From Verrucomicrobiaceae bacterium (lineage in GTDB: Bacteria; Verrucomicrobiota; Verrucomicrobiia; Verrucomicrobiales; Verrucomicrobiaceae), in the NCBI GenBank assembly GCA_947477755.1, contig CANJVS010000004.1, forward strand, positions 1 through 32,747: DNA of 32,747 nt, written 5' to 3'. The notes under the pieces are model-generated. The model worked only from the letters and a program-made list of their open reading frames with translations, made no database searches and had not been told where the DNA came from. Of the stretch, positions 17,271-27,368 are shown in pieces. How positions within the stretch are numbered: the stretch's first letter is position 1; every line of letters starts with the position of its first letter. The position numbers and the translations under genes were made by a program.

Positions 17271-20200
17271 TTAGGACTGCGAATCGCCAGACGGACGTTC
17301 AGTGCGGAGGAAGAGGCGAACACGCTTGCCGGAGCCTTGCTGAGCGCGCGCGTCTTTGAGTTTCTTGCGGAGGAGTGTGGCGAATTGGTCCACGACGTCA
17401 TCAATGCGCTCGCCATCAATTGCGCCGATTTGGTCGAGCACATCCGCGAGCGAGACTTCGACCTGTGCAAGATTTTGCTCCTGGAGCAGCTTGCGGAGGA
17501 ATTCGAGCAAGTCGTCGGAGAGGACGGCGACGAGCTTTTCGGCGTTGGCGGCCTGAATGACCGCAAGCAGCGTCTTGAGGTCGGCGCGCTCGCCGGACTC
17601 GGCGGCTTTTTGCAGGATTGCGGCGATGGCGGCGTCCTTGAATCGCTGCATTCGGTCGGCGAGGCCGAGTTGGACCGCGTTTTGCAACGCGGCGAGTGCG
17701 GGTGCAGGAAGTTCTTCGCCGGGGGTCCATGCGCAGGTCGGGCAGACAGCCTTGGCACCATGCACGGGAGCCTCGACGGCGTCGGTGCAAATCCAGGTGC
17801 CCTTTTCGAGTGAGGTGAGATCGGTGCTGACCGATGCCGTGGCGGGGAGCGGCGGGCCTAGCTCGACGAGGGAATTGAGTCGGGCCAGCCCGCGCACTTT
17901 TGGCGCGAGCGTTTCGGCGGCGGCTTTGATCTTTGTCAGCTCCTCGTAGTGGGCACGATGCGCCTTGCGGTAAGCCTGCACGTAGCGAGTCTTCCACTTG
18001 CGGAAACTATCTAGCCGAGCGTCGAGGATGCCGGGATTGGCAAGAAGCGAATCAAACGAGAGCAGGCCGAGTTGGGTGGCGCGCTCGAAGGCGACTGTCT
18101 TGTCCACGTCGCACGCCTCGCCCAAATAGCCGCGAACGCCGAGCAGTTCGACGCCAGAGGCGTTGAGCGTGCGAGCGCTCACGTAGCTGGTGTGAGCCGC
18201 TGCAAATTCTTCAGGTTTGGCGTAGCTTTCGCGAACTGCGGCATCGAACTCGTGAAAATCCGCCGTCTCCGCAATCGCTCGGAATCGGCCGAGAGTGAGT
18301 TTCAAATCGACCGGGATGATGCCGTTCATGCCATTCGCAAGCTGGATGAGGCTTGACTCGACCTGCGGCACCTCGGCTTTGAGGACCGAAAGCAGCTTCC
18401 GCAATTCGGTGTTTCGTTCCTGCTCCTCGTCCGGCGTCGAAGCAGTCTTGAGATTTGGATCGAGGACGCGGGCGTAGGGCAGGACTTCATTCCAGCCTTT
18501 CTGCGTGGATGCAACCAGCCGCGCGCCAAGGAGGGATTTGTCGAGCTTTGCGTTCCATTCCATTAGACCAAGCGTGTGCGCGGTGAGCTTATTGCCGGGA
18601 AGCGGCTTGCCGTCCCCGAGTTGCGCAGGGGTGGCAGGATTCAGGGCGAGTTCCCAGCCGCCGAGTTTGAGCAAGGCAAAGACGTAGAGCTGGACCATCC
18701 AGTCGGTGAGGGCGTGCGGCGAGGCGCAGAGCGCGGCCTTGATGTCCTTCACCGGCAAGTCGGTCTTGCCCTTGAGACAATCGCGGATGCGCTTGAGCGC
18801 CTGCGAATCGTCACAACGGAATTCCTGCGGCGCACTTTTCTTCGAGAGTTCAAGGCCGGGGCCATAGTTGGTGACTGCATCTCTGTCGGCCTTCTGCGCT
18901 TCTTTGCTGAACAGGCCGGAGAAGACCTTGCGCGCCTCGGTTTCGGCAAATGGCTTTTTGATTTCGGTCGGACTAAAAAGAGGCTTGTCGTAAGCCTTTT
19001 CGAGAAGCCGGCGGGCGATGTCTTCGGTCTTTTGCGCGGGCGCGCTGAATACGTCCGCAGAAGGGATGCCATAATCAGCCTTGGTGAGAATCTTGCAGGT
19101 GCGGAACTCCAGAAGCTGCTGCTTGAGCACCGCCTTGATGGCATCCCCGCGCTTTTCAAAGGCGTAATCACGGAGCGAAGTTGTCTGGGCGTAATCGCGG
19201 CGCATTTTTTCCGCAGCGAGAAGGTCTGCCACCGCCTCGCGCGTGTCGGCGCTGAGGGCTTTCGGTCGGCACACTGCAATTCGCGGATCCACAAGAGCCT
19301 TGAGGATCGTCTCGTTATTCGCAGAGCCATCAGCGGAGAGATAGACGACTCGAAAGTGGATGTCTGACTTGTCGAGTGCCTGTCCCCATTCGTCGCGCCA
19401 GCGTTCGGCAACAATGGCTTCTCCAGCGTAGTTGACACTGTGGACCCGACGGGTGGCACCCGAGACGGTTTTTGGAAGCTGATAGCGGGCGGTCTGACCA
19501 TGCTTGATCTCTTCCGCGTTTCGTTGGTCATCGGGCTGGAACTCCGAGAAGATACCACCATTCAGTTGAAGCTCCTGCTGGATCTCCGGTGTCACGATTG
19601 TGATGTCCCAAAACAGTGATTCGAGCCACTTCGCGTCCTGTGCGGCGGAGTCATCTTTGAACTTCTTTTTCAGCGGGCCGAAGATCGTGGACGGGTTTTG
19701 TTTCAGCGCCGCAGTCTCATAGGAAAAGACGGTGACTTCCGCCCCACCTCTGGTCTTCTTGTCTTTGCGAACGGGCGAGCCGCCGGAGATCAGCACATCG
19801 AGCAGATGCTCCGCCTGCCCCGTGGAACCCACCGCGTCGTCAGCAAGCCACGCGGCTTCCGCCACTTCCTGCCCCGTGAGGCCGTCGCGCATATTCTCCG
19901 GGACGCTGATCGCCTGAAGAAACAATGTCTCCAAAATGCGCTGAGCTTGCTCACGTTCCTCTGGTGCGAGCTGGAATTCGGCGAGTTGCTCAATAGCCGA
20001 TTGAAGATTCAAATACTTCTCGCGATAGAGTTCGCTGTTCAGTCCCTTGCGCATCTCGTCGCTGCGGATGAGGTCTGAGACGACGACGAGGCGCTTTTCA
20101 TTGAGCAGCTTACCGTCCGAGATGCACTGCCATGCCATGCGAATGGCCGAACGCGCTGTGGGAAGATTGTTGCTCTCCGCACTCTGCGTGATGCGCCGAA

Positions 20201-21344
20201 GAATCTCGAAGACACGCGGCTGGAAGGGGAAAATACCGGAGAACTGCTCGAATGAGACATTAGCCTGCTTGAGAAACTTATACTCTTTTCGGCACTCGTT
20301 GAAGTATTCCCGGACATCGGTGCCCGCTCCGGCGACGTGCTCGATGGTGCGGAACGCGACGATTTCGCCGAAATCGTTCTTGTTCTGGTCGCCGAGCAGG
20401 ATGAGCGGAATGAAACGATCGTTCTTGCCACCACCCGAAAGCTTCTGAGGCACATCACCCTGGCTAGCGATGACCGTAATGACGTTGACGCCTTCGCCGG
20501 GCAGAATGTGAGCGAGTGTTTCGAGCACATCCTCGTCCTCACCCGCAACGCTGCTGTGCTGAACATGGCGATCCTGCCACGAGCGAAATTCGTCCACGAC
20601 GAAAATAACGCCGGTGTAGCCACCGAGCTTGATAATCTGCTGGCAGATATGGGTGAATCGCTCCTTGTATTTCGATTTTAGATGCCCGCCGACGAGATTT
20701 GAGGCTGCGATTTCCTGACCGAATTTCTTGTCACCATGTTGCTTGCGAAACTCCGCCGCACCGAGCTGATGGTGCTCTTGGAGGTAGGCATCGACAGCCA
20801 CTTTGAGGTGCCCGGCGGCCTGCTTCTCATACCACTCCAAAGCGAGTTCTGAGCTGGTCACGCGAACCTTTTTGGCCAGCTCCGGAGCGAGATCACCAAG
20901 GCTCTCGACGATCTGATCCTCGAAAATCCGCATGAGGCTGTCGAACTGGGCACCGCGCGCGTCGCCCAATCCCTTGACCGAAAACGCCACGGGGAAGAGC
21001 CGGAGCTTGGAGATGGCGTGCTCATATTCGTCGCGTAGTTCTTTGTCGCGAAGAATCTCCCAGACCTTTTCATCCTCGCCCCACATTAAAAGGCACAACA
21101 TCGTTCCGAGAAACGAGGTCTTGCCCGCGCCGTATTCGGCCTGAACCCAGAATCCCTGACCCTTTTGGTGGACGGCGCACTCAAAGATTCGCTTCGCAAA
21201 AGAACGGAGCGATGGCGTGAAAAGGTAGTTGGCGACAGTTTCACGCGAGCGGTCGCGCCGAATGATTTGATTGAGTGTCGGCGTGGTCTCAGGCTCGGGT
21301 TTGAGCGCAAGAATCTTGCTGAGAACAGGGAGGGAGGCAGGCAT
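17271..21344 (-). CDS. BrxC/PglY-like P-loop ATPase (DUF6079-like)
   Basis: 1357 aa; Walker A 'QAEYGAGKTSFLG', 'GVIFVVDEFRSWQDR', C-terminal 'CPTCAW' motif; position in BREX operon. Confidence 0.75.
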   Translation of the reverse strand: MPASLPVLSKILALKPEPETTPTLNQIIRRDRSRETVANYLFTPSLRSFAKRIFECAVHQKGQGFWVQAEYGAGKTSFLGTMLCLLMWGEDEKVWEILRDKELRDEYEHAISKLRLFPVAFSVKGLGDARGAQFDSLMRIFEDQIVESLGDLAPELAKKVRVTSSELALEWYEKQAAGHLKVAVDAYLQEHHQLGAAEFRKQHGDKKFGQEIAASNLVGGHLKSKYKERFTHICQQIIKLGGYTGVIFVVDEFRSWQDRHVQHSSVAGEDEDVLETLAHILPGEGVNVITVIASQGDVPQKLSGGGKNDRFIPLILLGDQNKNDFGEIVAFRTIEHVAGAGTDVREYFNECRKEYKFLKQANVSFEQFSGIFPFQPRVFEILRRITQSAESNNLPTARSAIRMAWQCISDGKLLNEKRLVVVSDLIRSDEMRKGLNSELYREKYLNLQSAIEQLAEFQLAPEEREQAQRILETLFLQAISVPENMRDGLTGQEVAEAAWLADDAVGSTGQAEHLLDVLISGGSPVRKDKKTRGGAEVTVFSYETAALKQNPSTIFGPLKKKFKDDSAAQDAKWLESLFWDITIVTPEIQQELQLNGGIFSEFQPDDQRNAEEIKHGQTARYQLPKTVSGATRRVHSVNYAGEAIVAERWRDEWGQALDKSDIHFRVVYLSADGSANNETILKALVDPRIAVCRPKALSADTREAVADLLAAEKMRRDYAQTTSLRDYAFEKRGDAIKAVLKQQLLEFRTCKILTKADYGIPSADVFSAPAQKTEDIARRLLEKAYDKPLFSPTEIKKPFAETEARKVFSGLFSKEAQKADRDAVTNYGPGLELSKKSAPQEFRCDDSQALKRIRDCLKGKTDLPVKDIKAALCASPHALTDWMVQLYVFALLKLGGWELALNPATPAQLGDGKPLPGNKLTAHTLGLMEWNAKLDKSLLGARLVASTQKGWNEVLPYARVLDPNLKTASTPDEEQERNTELRKLLSVLKAEVPQVESSLIQLANGMNGIIPVDLKLTLGRFRAIAETADFHEFDAAVRESYAKPEEFAAAHTSYVSARTLNASGVELLGVRGYLGEACDVDKTVAFERATQLGLLSFDSLLANPGILDARLDSFRKWKTRYVQAYRKAHRAHYEELTKIKAAAETLAPKVRGLARLNSLVELGPPLPATASVSTDLTSLEKGTWICTDAVEAPVHGAKAVCPTCAWTPGEELPAPALAALQNAVQLGLADRMQRFKDAAIAAILQKAAESGERADLKTLLAVIQAANAEKLVAVLSDDLLEFLRKLLQEQNLAQVEVSLADVLDQIGAIDGERIDDVVDQFATLLRKKLKDARAQQGSGKRVRLFLRTERPSGDSQS

Positions 21345-21347
21345 GAT

Positions 21348-21824
21348 TCAGACGGTTGAAAAACAGTTCTTCGCGAGATCAGATCGGTCGAAGTAGTTAA
21401 CAATGGCGCGCGGATGGCACTCGATTTCGGAAGGAAGATCAAGTTTTTCCGGGGTGCCTTCGATCAATAGCACCGCCAATCCACGGTCACCACAAAACCA
21501 GTCAAAGAATTCCCTCAATCCGAGGTTGTAGCGCACGAGTAGGCCCGCAGATTTTACGACCAGAATGCGACGTTGCCCGATGGAAGGGGCAATCGAGACG
21601 AGCTTTTCTCGCAATGCATGGCGAAAGAAATGGATCACGTCGTCTTCGCTGTCAGGGAGGCTGGATTCATCGAACAGGTCGAGGAGGTCGAGGTCAACAG
21701 TGGAAACGCCTGAAACGGCGAGAATTGCGGAGTTCAGGGCCGACTCCGGGCCGAGCCAAAGCGCGACATCTTTGTCCCAAGTCCGCTGCGACGCGAAGCG
21801 TGTAAATTCTGCTGCGGATTTCAC
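21348..21824 (-). CDS. Small BREX-associated protein (BrxF- or BrxB-like, Walker A not evident)
   Basis: Between brxA-like and brxC-like genes; 'QRRILVVKSAGLLVRYNLGLREFFDWFCGDRGLAVLLIEG' resembles the sensor strand of BrxF/BrxB-type proteins. GTG at 21824 overlaps the upstream stop (GTGA); an alternative ATG lies at 21866. Confidence 0.5.
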   Translation of the reverse strand: MKSAAEFTRFASQRTWDKDVALWLGPESALNSAILAVSGVSTVDLDLLDLFDESSLPDSEDDVIHFFRHALREKLVSIAPSIGQRRILVVKSAGLLVRYNLGLREFFDWFCGDRGLAVLLIEGTPEKLDLPSEIECHPRAIVNYFDRSDLAKNCFSTV

Positions 21825-22642
21825 GATGGCACTCCCTCCTTTAGCAAATCGGAAAGAGTCCGGCATGTCGTGACCTGCTCCAGCCGGTCAGCGACCACGT
21901 ATTTTCCAAGAGAACCGGCATGAACGGCCTCCTTGAGAAAATCGCGGAATTCATCTTCGGATCGGATTCCAATGAATCGCCAGAACGGGTTGGCAACAAG
22001 CGTCCCGAACTCAATGCTGCGTTGTGTATCGACATTGAACGCGTGATGCAGCGCGAGGATCAACGCCACCTTGTTAGCCGGGGGTGAGACGACCCGATCA
22101 CCGGTCGAGGTCCGCTCCAAAAACCCGAGTTTCCTGAGATTCGAGAGCAGTCGTTTTTTTGTCTGAACACTCAACTCGTGGCCCGTCAGCTTCGCCGTGG
22201 CCCCAGCGAGGTAGTCACCTGGGACAAGCACACCCTCTGAGAGCTTGGAAATGACTGAAGCCACGCAGGTTCCCACGATTGGCTCTGCCGACAGATAGAG
22301 ATAGCGGTTGATTGCGATCTGGATGTCGTTGCTTTGAAACCGTTTCCATACCGTCGAGGCAAATCCAGAGAGGCCATCCCGAAAAAACCATCGGATCAGG
22401 GAATCAACATACCGGCGGCGAGTGCCTTCGCTGTTTTGAGGAAGGGCGGATGCGATTCTGTCTCTGAGTTCCGCAATGTCCTGCGATTCCTGAGCCAGAC
22501 GCACTGCGAGCAGCGATTCTTTGAGCAGAACCTCCTGAAGAGTGTGTTGCGTTCTGTTATAAATTCGCGGCAGATCAAGGGAATCCCCACCCCGGCTAAG
22601 GACGGGTTTTGTTGAGAATAGTTCCTCTTGGGTGTGGGGCAT
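21821..22642 (-). CDS. BrxA-like (DUF1819-like) protein
   Basis: 273 aa, first gene of the operon; 'TRRRYVDSLIRWFFRDGL...AINRYLYLSAEPIVGTCVASVISKLSEG...LLSNLRKLGFLER' fits a helical/winged BrxA-type protein. Confidence 0.6.
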   Translation of the reverse strand: MPHTQEELFSTKPVLSRGGDSLDLPRIYNRTQHTLQEVLLKESLLAVRLAQESQDIAELRDRIASALPQNSEGTRRRYVDSLIRWFFRDGLSGFASTVWKRFQSNDIQIAINRYLYLSAEPIVGTCVASVISKLSEGVLVPGDYLAGATAKLTGHELSVQTKKRLLSNLRKLGFLERTSTGDRVVSPPANKVALILALHHAFNVDTQRSIEFGTLVANPFWRFIGIRSEDEFRDFLKEAVHAGSLGKYVVADRLEQVTTCRTLSDLLKEGVPS

Positions 22643-22827
22643 CTAAATGGAAGGTGTGCCGCTCTTCAGCAGCAGGAAAACACTTGTGCTGCGCTTATGA
22701 AGCCAAATCAACACAGATGGCGCTCTGCCACACTGTTTTTCTCTGAGACTCTCCGCATACGGTTTTCCACACGACGGGACTAGCAGCGATGAACGTTTAC
22801 GCATAGTTTAACGGGCTAATTCCGCCC

Positions 22828-23346
22828 ATGCACACCTTCGCCGATCTCGCCAAAACCCTGAACCGATCCACGGTGTATCTCTCCGGCCTGCAAACGCGCT
22901 TTGAACTCCCCACGTTCGACGGTGCATGCTATTCGGCAGCCTATCTCGCCTTTCTCCAGACGGTGGTGCATCTGCGCACGCTCTCGATCACGGAAGAAAC
23001 GCTGCGGGATCTCTGGCACATCGAGAAGAAGCTCTTGGTGCTGCTCCATGCCGACTCCACCGGATCAGCCACCTGGTTTCTCGATTCTTGCGGTGCCACC
23101 ACCAGTCCCAAGCGCCGCCTGCTGCTGACCAACTACGAACTCGGTGCCGAGGTCCATGGCAAAGGCCTGCAGTTGGGCCTGAACTTCGCCGACACCGCCC
23201 CGGAACTCTTTGCCGGACAGGAGATGGGCGAAGACGTCCTGCGTGTGCTGAACGATTACCGCAGACACCACGCCCGCATCGCCGCCGACGTGAAAGCCGA
23301 ACTGCCGCAGGTCCGTGCCGCTGTGGCGTGGGCAAAGCAGGTGTGA
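22828..23346 (+). CDS. Small protein with MerR-like HTH N-terminus, unknown function
   Basis: 172 aa; 'TFADLAKTLNRSTVYLSGLQTRFELPTFDGACYSAAYLAFL' HTH-like; 29 nt upstream of the helicase gene, same strand. Confidence 0.55.
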   Translation: MHTFADLAKTLNRSTVYLSGLQTRFELPTFDGACYSAAYLAFLQTVVHLRTLSITEETLRDLWHIEKKLLVLLHADSTGSATWFLDSCGATTSPKRRLLLTNYELGAEVHGKGLQLGLNFADTAPELFAGQEMGEDVLRVLNDYRRHHARIAADVKAELPQVRAAVAWAKQV

Positions 23347-23375
23347 ATAAGATGAAATTGTAGCGCATTAGCATC

Positions 23376-26300
23376 ATGAAAAAACAATCAGGTTCCGTTG
23401 TTTATTCGCCGAGCGATCTGGTTCGCTACTTCGGCTCACCATTTGCATCCTGGATGGATCGTTACCACTTGGAGAGGCCCGGTGAGGTGCAGCCCGATGA
23501 GGAGACCGAGGATCAAAAGCTCATCGCGGAAACTGGCAACCAGCACGAGCGGAACGTGCTGGCGGAACTCAAAACGACGGTCCCCGGACTGCATGAAATC
23601 GCCAAACGTGACTTCGATACAGCGTGTGCCGAGACGGTTGCCGCACTCGCAGCCAAAGCTCCCATTGTTTTCCAGGCGGCGTTGGAACACGATGGGTTCG
23701 CGGGCTTCGCCGACTTCGTCATGCTTGAAGCCGACGGTAGGTATCAGGTGTGGGATACCAAGCTGGCCCGCTCGCCCAAACCCTACTATGCCATTCAACT
23801 CTGCTGCTACTCAGAGATGCTCGCGGCAGTGACGGGCGATGGCATGCCTGAGAAGTTCGGGATCATCCTGGGCAGCAACGAGCGGGTGGAGTTCCGCATC
23901 GAGGATTTCATGCATTTCTACCGCCAACTCAAAGCTGGCTTTCTGACACTGCAGAACGGTTTCACGCCTGATCTGGCCCAGCGGCCTGAGCCGCTACCTC
24001 GGGCCGACCAAGGGCGGTGGTCATCTCATGCGGAGGCGTTGTTCCTGCAAACGGATCACCTCGTGCAGGTCGCTGGCATCAGCGTGGGGCAGATGAAGAA
24101 ACTGCGAACTGCCGGTTTGCACAGGATGGCTGAACTGGCGGGTCTTGCTGAACGCCAGATCCCGAAATTGGCCGCTGACACACTGACGAAGCTGGCAGCG
24201 CAGGCGAGATTGCAGTGCCTGACGCGCGAGGACCGTCTGGAAAAACCGGACGCACCGCCGAGGTATGAACTGCTGCCACAGGCAGACGAGACCGATACTC
24301 CCGTGGGATTGACCGCGATGCCTGCGGGTGATCCTGCCGACGTGTTTTTTGACATGGAAGGCTATCCCCTCGTCGCGGGCGGGTTGGAGTATCTGTTCGG
24401 CGTTTGCTTCCGCGATGCTGACGCCTGCACTCTGCACTTCAAGGACTGGTGGGCGCATGACCGGGAGGATGAGAAGCGGGCCTTTGAGGGTTTCGTGGAC
24501 TGGGTTTCCGCTCGATGGCAAGCCCATCCCAACATGCACATTTACCACTACGCCGCGTATGAAGTGAGTGCGGTGCGGCGACTGAGCACTCGCCATGACA
24601 CGCGGCAGGACGAGGTGGATGAACTGCTGCGTGGGGAGGTCTTTGTGGATCTGTATCAGGTGGTGCGGCACGGGCTTCGCATTGGTGAAGACAGCTATTC
24701 CATCAAGAAGGTGGAACATCTCTATCGACCCAAGCGGGTTACCGAGGTGGCCACGGCGGTGGATTCGATCGTGCAGTATGCGCGATGGATCGAGTGCGGA
24801 CAGGCGCGGGACTGGAAAGACAGCGCGATCCTCAAGGGCATTCGCGACTACAATGAGGACGACTGCAAGTCCACGGCTGAACTCGTGGACTGGTTGCGCG
24901 AAGTGGCCGAGGCCAACCAGATTGGCAGCCTAGGCTCACGTTTTCTTGCCGAAGAACCCACTGCCCGGGAGTTGCCTCCCGAGGTGATGGCGCGCAAGGA
25001 AACAGCAAGGCTATTGCGTGAACAGGGCGATGAGGTGGCCGTGATTCTCAGTGATCTGATCGAGTTTCACCGGCGCGAAGGAAAACCGGTTTGGTGGCGG
25101 ATGTTTGACCGCGCAGACGCGACTCCCGAACAACTGCGCGACGATCAGGGCTGCATCGAGGGCGTCAGGGCACGGGGAGCACCGAGGCCTGAAAAGAAAT
25201 CGCTGGTGCAGGTTTATCGGTTTGATCCCAGCCAGGAATGCAAGCTTGGGGCTGGCGAGAAGTCGAAGGTGATGTTCACGCACAACCTCGGCATGAAGTT
25301 CATCCTGTTAACCATTGATCTTGCGACTGGATCGCTCGAACTGAAAGCCAGTCAGAAGAGTCTATCGGACAAGTGCGGTGGCAAGTTTCCATCGGCCGGT
25401 TCGCTGCTGCCGGATGAGTTCGTGTCGCCAGCGGGTATTCCTGACGCGTTGAGGGAAGTCGCCTACGGCCATGTGAAGCGGCAACTTCATGCTCCGGTGG
25501 CCGCGCTGTTGAATCGCCTGCCGCCGGCAAATCCCATGCAGGTGGCTGAGGAGACCACTGTTGAGGCGGCCGTTCGCATTACCGGCATGATGAACGGCGG
25601 CTGCCTCGTGATTCAAGGTCCACCAGGAACCGGGAAGACCTACACGGCTTCCCATGTGATCACTGCTCTTCTGTCGCAGGGGAAGAAGGTGGGCGTGTCG
25701 TCCAACAGCCATAAGGCGGTGCTGAATGTCTTCAGCGCTTGTGGTGAGGCGATGCGGCAGTCAGGAGGTGCTCTGCAAGGGATCAAAGTCGGAGGAGATC
25801 CCACAAGCGAAGTTTATAGCAGCAATCCAAGCCTGAAATTTGTCGAACAGACGGGTGACGCATGTGATGTCTACACGTCGGGGGTGGTCGGCGGAACGGC
25901 GTGGCTATTCACCCGGCCTGAATGGGTGGCGCAATTGGATTATCTCTTCATAGACGAAGCCGGGCAGGTGCCTCTGGCAAATGCGGTCGCAATGTCTCGC
26001 TGTGCTAGGAACCTCGTTCTGCTGGGTGACCAGATGCAACTCGAACAACCAGTGCAGGGATCGCACCCCGGCGATGCGGGGCTCTCGGTGCTGCAGTTTG
26101 CTCTCAAGGACACGGCCGCTAGTCAACCGGACGCGCCGGTGTATCACGCCGTGGTGCCACCGGAACTCGGGCTATTTCTTGGTGAAACCAGACGCATGCA
26201 CCCGGAAGTATGTCGGTTCATTTCGGACAGCATCTATGAAGGCCGACTCCATTCCCACCCTGACTGCGCACGACAGCGCATTGCTCTTCCGCTTTCAGGT

Positions 26301-26786
26301 TGGTCGCTGATCAATCAGGAATCAGGAATCATGTTCAGTGCCGTGGTTCACGATGGAAATGTTCAGCAAAGCGATGAGGAAGTGGCTCGGGTGAAGACGA
26401 TCTTCGAGGAGCTGCGAGGGCGCGATTACACGGACAAACACGGCGCAAGCAAGGCTCTGGAACTGGAGGACTTCCTCTTCATCGCCCCCTACAACGCGCA
26501 AGTGCGTGCATTGCAGACGGCCCTGCCCGAGGGCGCGCGTGTGGGCAGCGTGGACAAGTTTCAAGGGCAGGAAGCGCCCGTGTGCATCTTCTCGCTCTGC
26601 TCCAGCTACGGCGAGTATGGTTCACGTGGTCTGGGTTTCATTCTTGATCGCAACCGCGTCAACGTCGCCATCTCTCGCGCCAAATGCCTAGCCATAGTGG
26701 TCGCCGATCCCCGCATTGCCCAGTCTTCTGCCAACTCGATCACCGAGATGATGTTGCTGAATCTCTTCTGCAAGATAACGGGTTAA
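23376..26786 (+). CDS. TM0106-type RecB-like nuclease fused to SF1 (DNA2/UPF1-like) helicase
   Basis: N-terminal nuclease 'YSPSDLVRYFGSPFASWMDR', 'GFADFVMLEADGRYQVWDTKLAR'; RNase-H-like 'VFFDMEGYPLV'; helicase 'IQGPPGTGKTYTASHVI', 'YLFIDEAGQVPLANA', 'LLGDQMQLEQPVQG', 'SVDKFQGQEAPVCIFSL', 'NRVNVAISRAKCLAIVV'. Confidence 0.88.
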   Translation: MKKQSGSVVYSPSDLVRYFGSPFASWMDRYHLERPGEVQPDEETEDQKLIAETGNQHERNVLAELKTTVPGLHEIAKRDFDTACAETVAALAAKAPIVFQAALEHDGFAGFADFVMLEADGRYQVWDTKLARSPKPYYAIQLCCYSEMLAAVTGDGMPEKFGIILGSNERVEFRIEDFMHFYRQLKAGFLTLQNGFTPDLAQRPEPLPRADQGRWSSHAEALFLQTDHLVQVAGISVGQMKKLRTAGLHRMAELAGLAERQIPKLAADTLTKLAAQARLQCLTREDRLEKPDAPPRYELLPQADETDTPVGLTAMPAGDPADVFFDMEGYPLVAGGLEYLFGVCFRDADACTLHFKDWWAHDREDEKRAFEGFVDWVSARWQAHPNMHIYHYAAYEVSAVRRLSTRHDTRQDEVDELLRGEVFVDLYQVVRHGLRIGEDSYSIKKVEHLYRPKRVTEVATAVDSIVQYARWIECGQARDWKDSAILKGIRDYNEDDCKSTAELVDWLREVAEANQIGSLGSRFLAEEPTARELPPEVMARKETARLLREQGDEVAVILSDLIEFHRREGKPVWWRMFDRADATPEQLRDDQGCIEGVRARGAPRPEKKSLVQVYRFDPSQECKLGAGEKSKVMFTHNLGMKFILLTIDLATGSLELKASQKSLSDKCGGKFPSAGSLLPDEFVSPAGIPDALREVAYGHVKRQLHAPVAALLNRLPPANPMQVAEETTVEAAVRITGMMNGGCLVIQGPPGTGKTYTASHVITALLSQGKKVGVSSNSHKAVLNVFSACGEAMRQSGGALQGIKVGGDPTSEVYSSNPSLKFVEQTGDACDVYTSGVVGGTAWLFTRPEWVAQLDYLFIDEAGQVPLANAVAMSRCARNLVLLGDQMQLEQPVQGSHPGDAGLSVLQFALKDTAASQPDAPVYHAVVPPELGLFLGETRRMHPEVCRFISDSIYEGRLHSHPDCARQRIALPLSGWSLINQESGIMFSAVVHDGNVQQSDEEVARVKTIFEELRGRDYTDKHGASKALELEDFLFIAPYNAQVRALQTALPEGARVGSVDKFQGQEAPVCIFSLCSSYGEYGSRGLGFILDRNRVNVAISRAKCLAIVVADPRIAQSSANSITEMMLLNLFCKITG

Positions 26787-26844
26787 AGAACTTTTGGCGG
26801 ATCGCTCCAACACAAAGATTTACCTTCCGCAGGAATATTGATCC

Positions 26845-27348
26845 ATGTCCGACCTCATCCTCTATCAGTTAAGCCGGGATCGTGTGGAAGCCGGTGATGC
26901 CAAGGATTTTCTGTCCAGGTTTGGCAAGAGCAGTCTGCCGAAAGGCAAAAAGCTGGAAGCCATGATGAACAGCGTGGCCTTAATGATCGACGGCTATAAT
27001 CACGACCCCCGAGAGATCTATGCCATCCCTGAAGTCAGAGCGTTATACAAGCAGCTTTGGGAGGTCTGGCCCTACTGGCTGTATTTTTGCAATCTGGAAA
27101 CCGAGAACCTGATGATGATGGTGATGTGCTGTCTCGAATCACTGGACGCGCTGAAGGTGAAAGGTCAGAGCCAGGTCAAAGTCAGTATCAGTCCCTTGGA
27201 GGTCGTTCGATTCATCAGCTCCGGTTTTGTGCCAATGAATGAAATGTGTGAGCGTGCCGGAATGACCGAGCGCCAGATATTCGACCGGACCAAGGCAGTG
27301 TTCGAGTATTTCAACCTGCCCTTCGACGCTGGTCCACCCCCGAGGTGA
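26845..27348 (+). CDS. Conserved-looking hypothetical protein
   Basis: 167 aa ORF, 58 nt after the helicase gene, same strand; no motif recognised beyond a C-terminal HTH-like 'MCERAGMTERQIFDRTKAVFEYF'. Confidence 0.5.
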   Translation: MSDLILYQLSRDRVEAGDAKDFLSRFGKSSLPKGKKLEAMMNSVALMIDGYNHDPREIYAIPEVRALYKQLWEVWPYWLYFCNLETENLMMMVMCCLESLDALKVKGQSQVKVSISPLEVVRFISSGFVPMNEMCERAGMTERQIFDRTKAVFEYFNLPFDAGPPPR

Positions 27349-27368
27349 AGGCGCTCCAATGGATCATA

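Noticed and set aside
17267-17761. N-terminal extension of the methylase ORF (MVPRLSARPAHGPP...)
   Set aside because: Out-of-frame read through the brxC 3' end, Ser/Pro/Arg-rich; MSDKAFTPAPDL at 17266 is the credible start just after the brxC stop.
22643-22827. Possible operator in the divergent brxA/HTH intergenic region (GGGCTAATTCCGCCC)
   Set aside because: Only a short imperfect inverted repeat; not distinguishable from chance.
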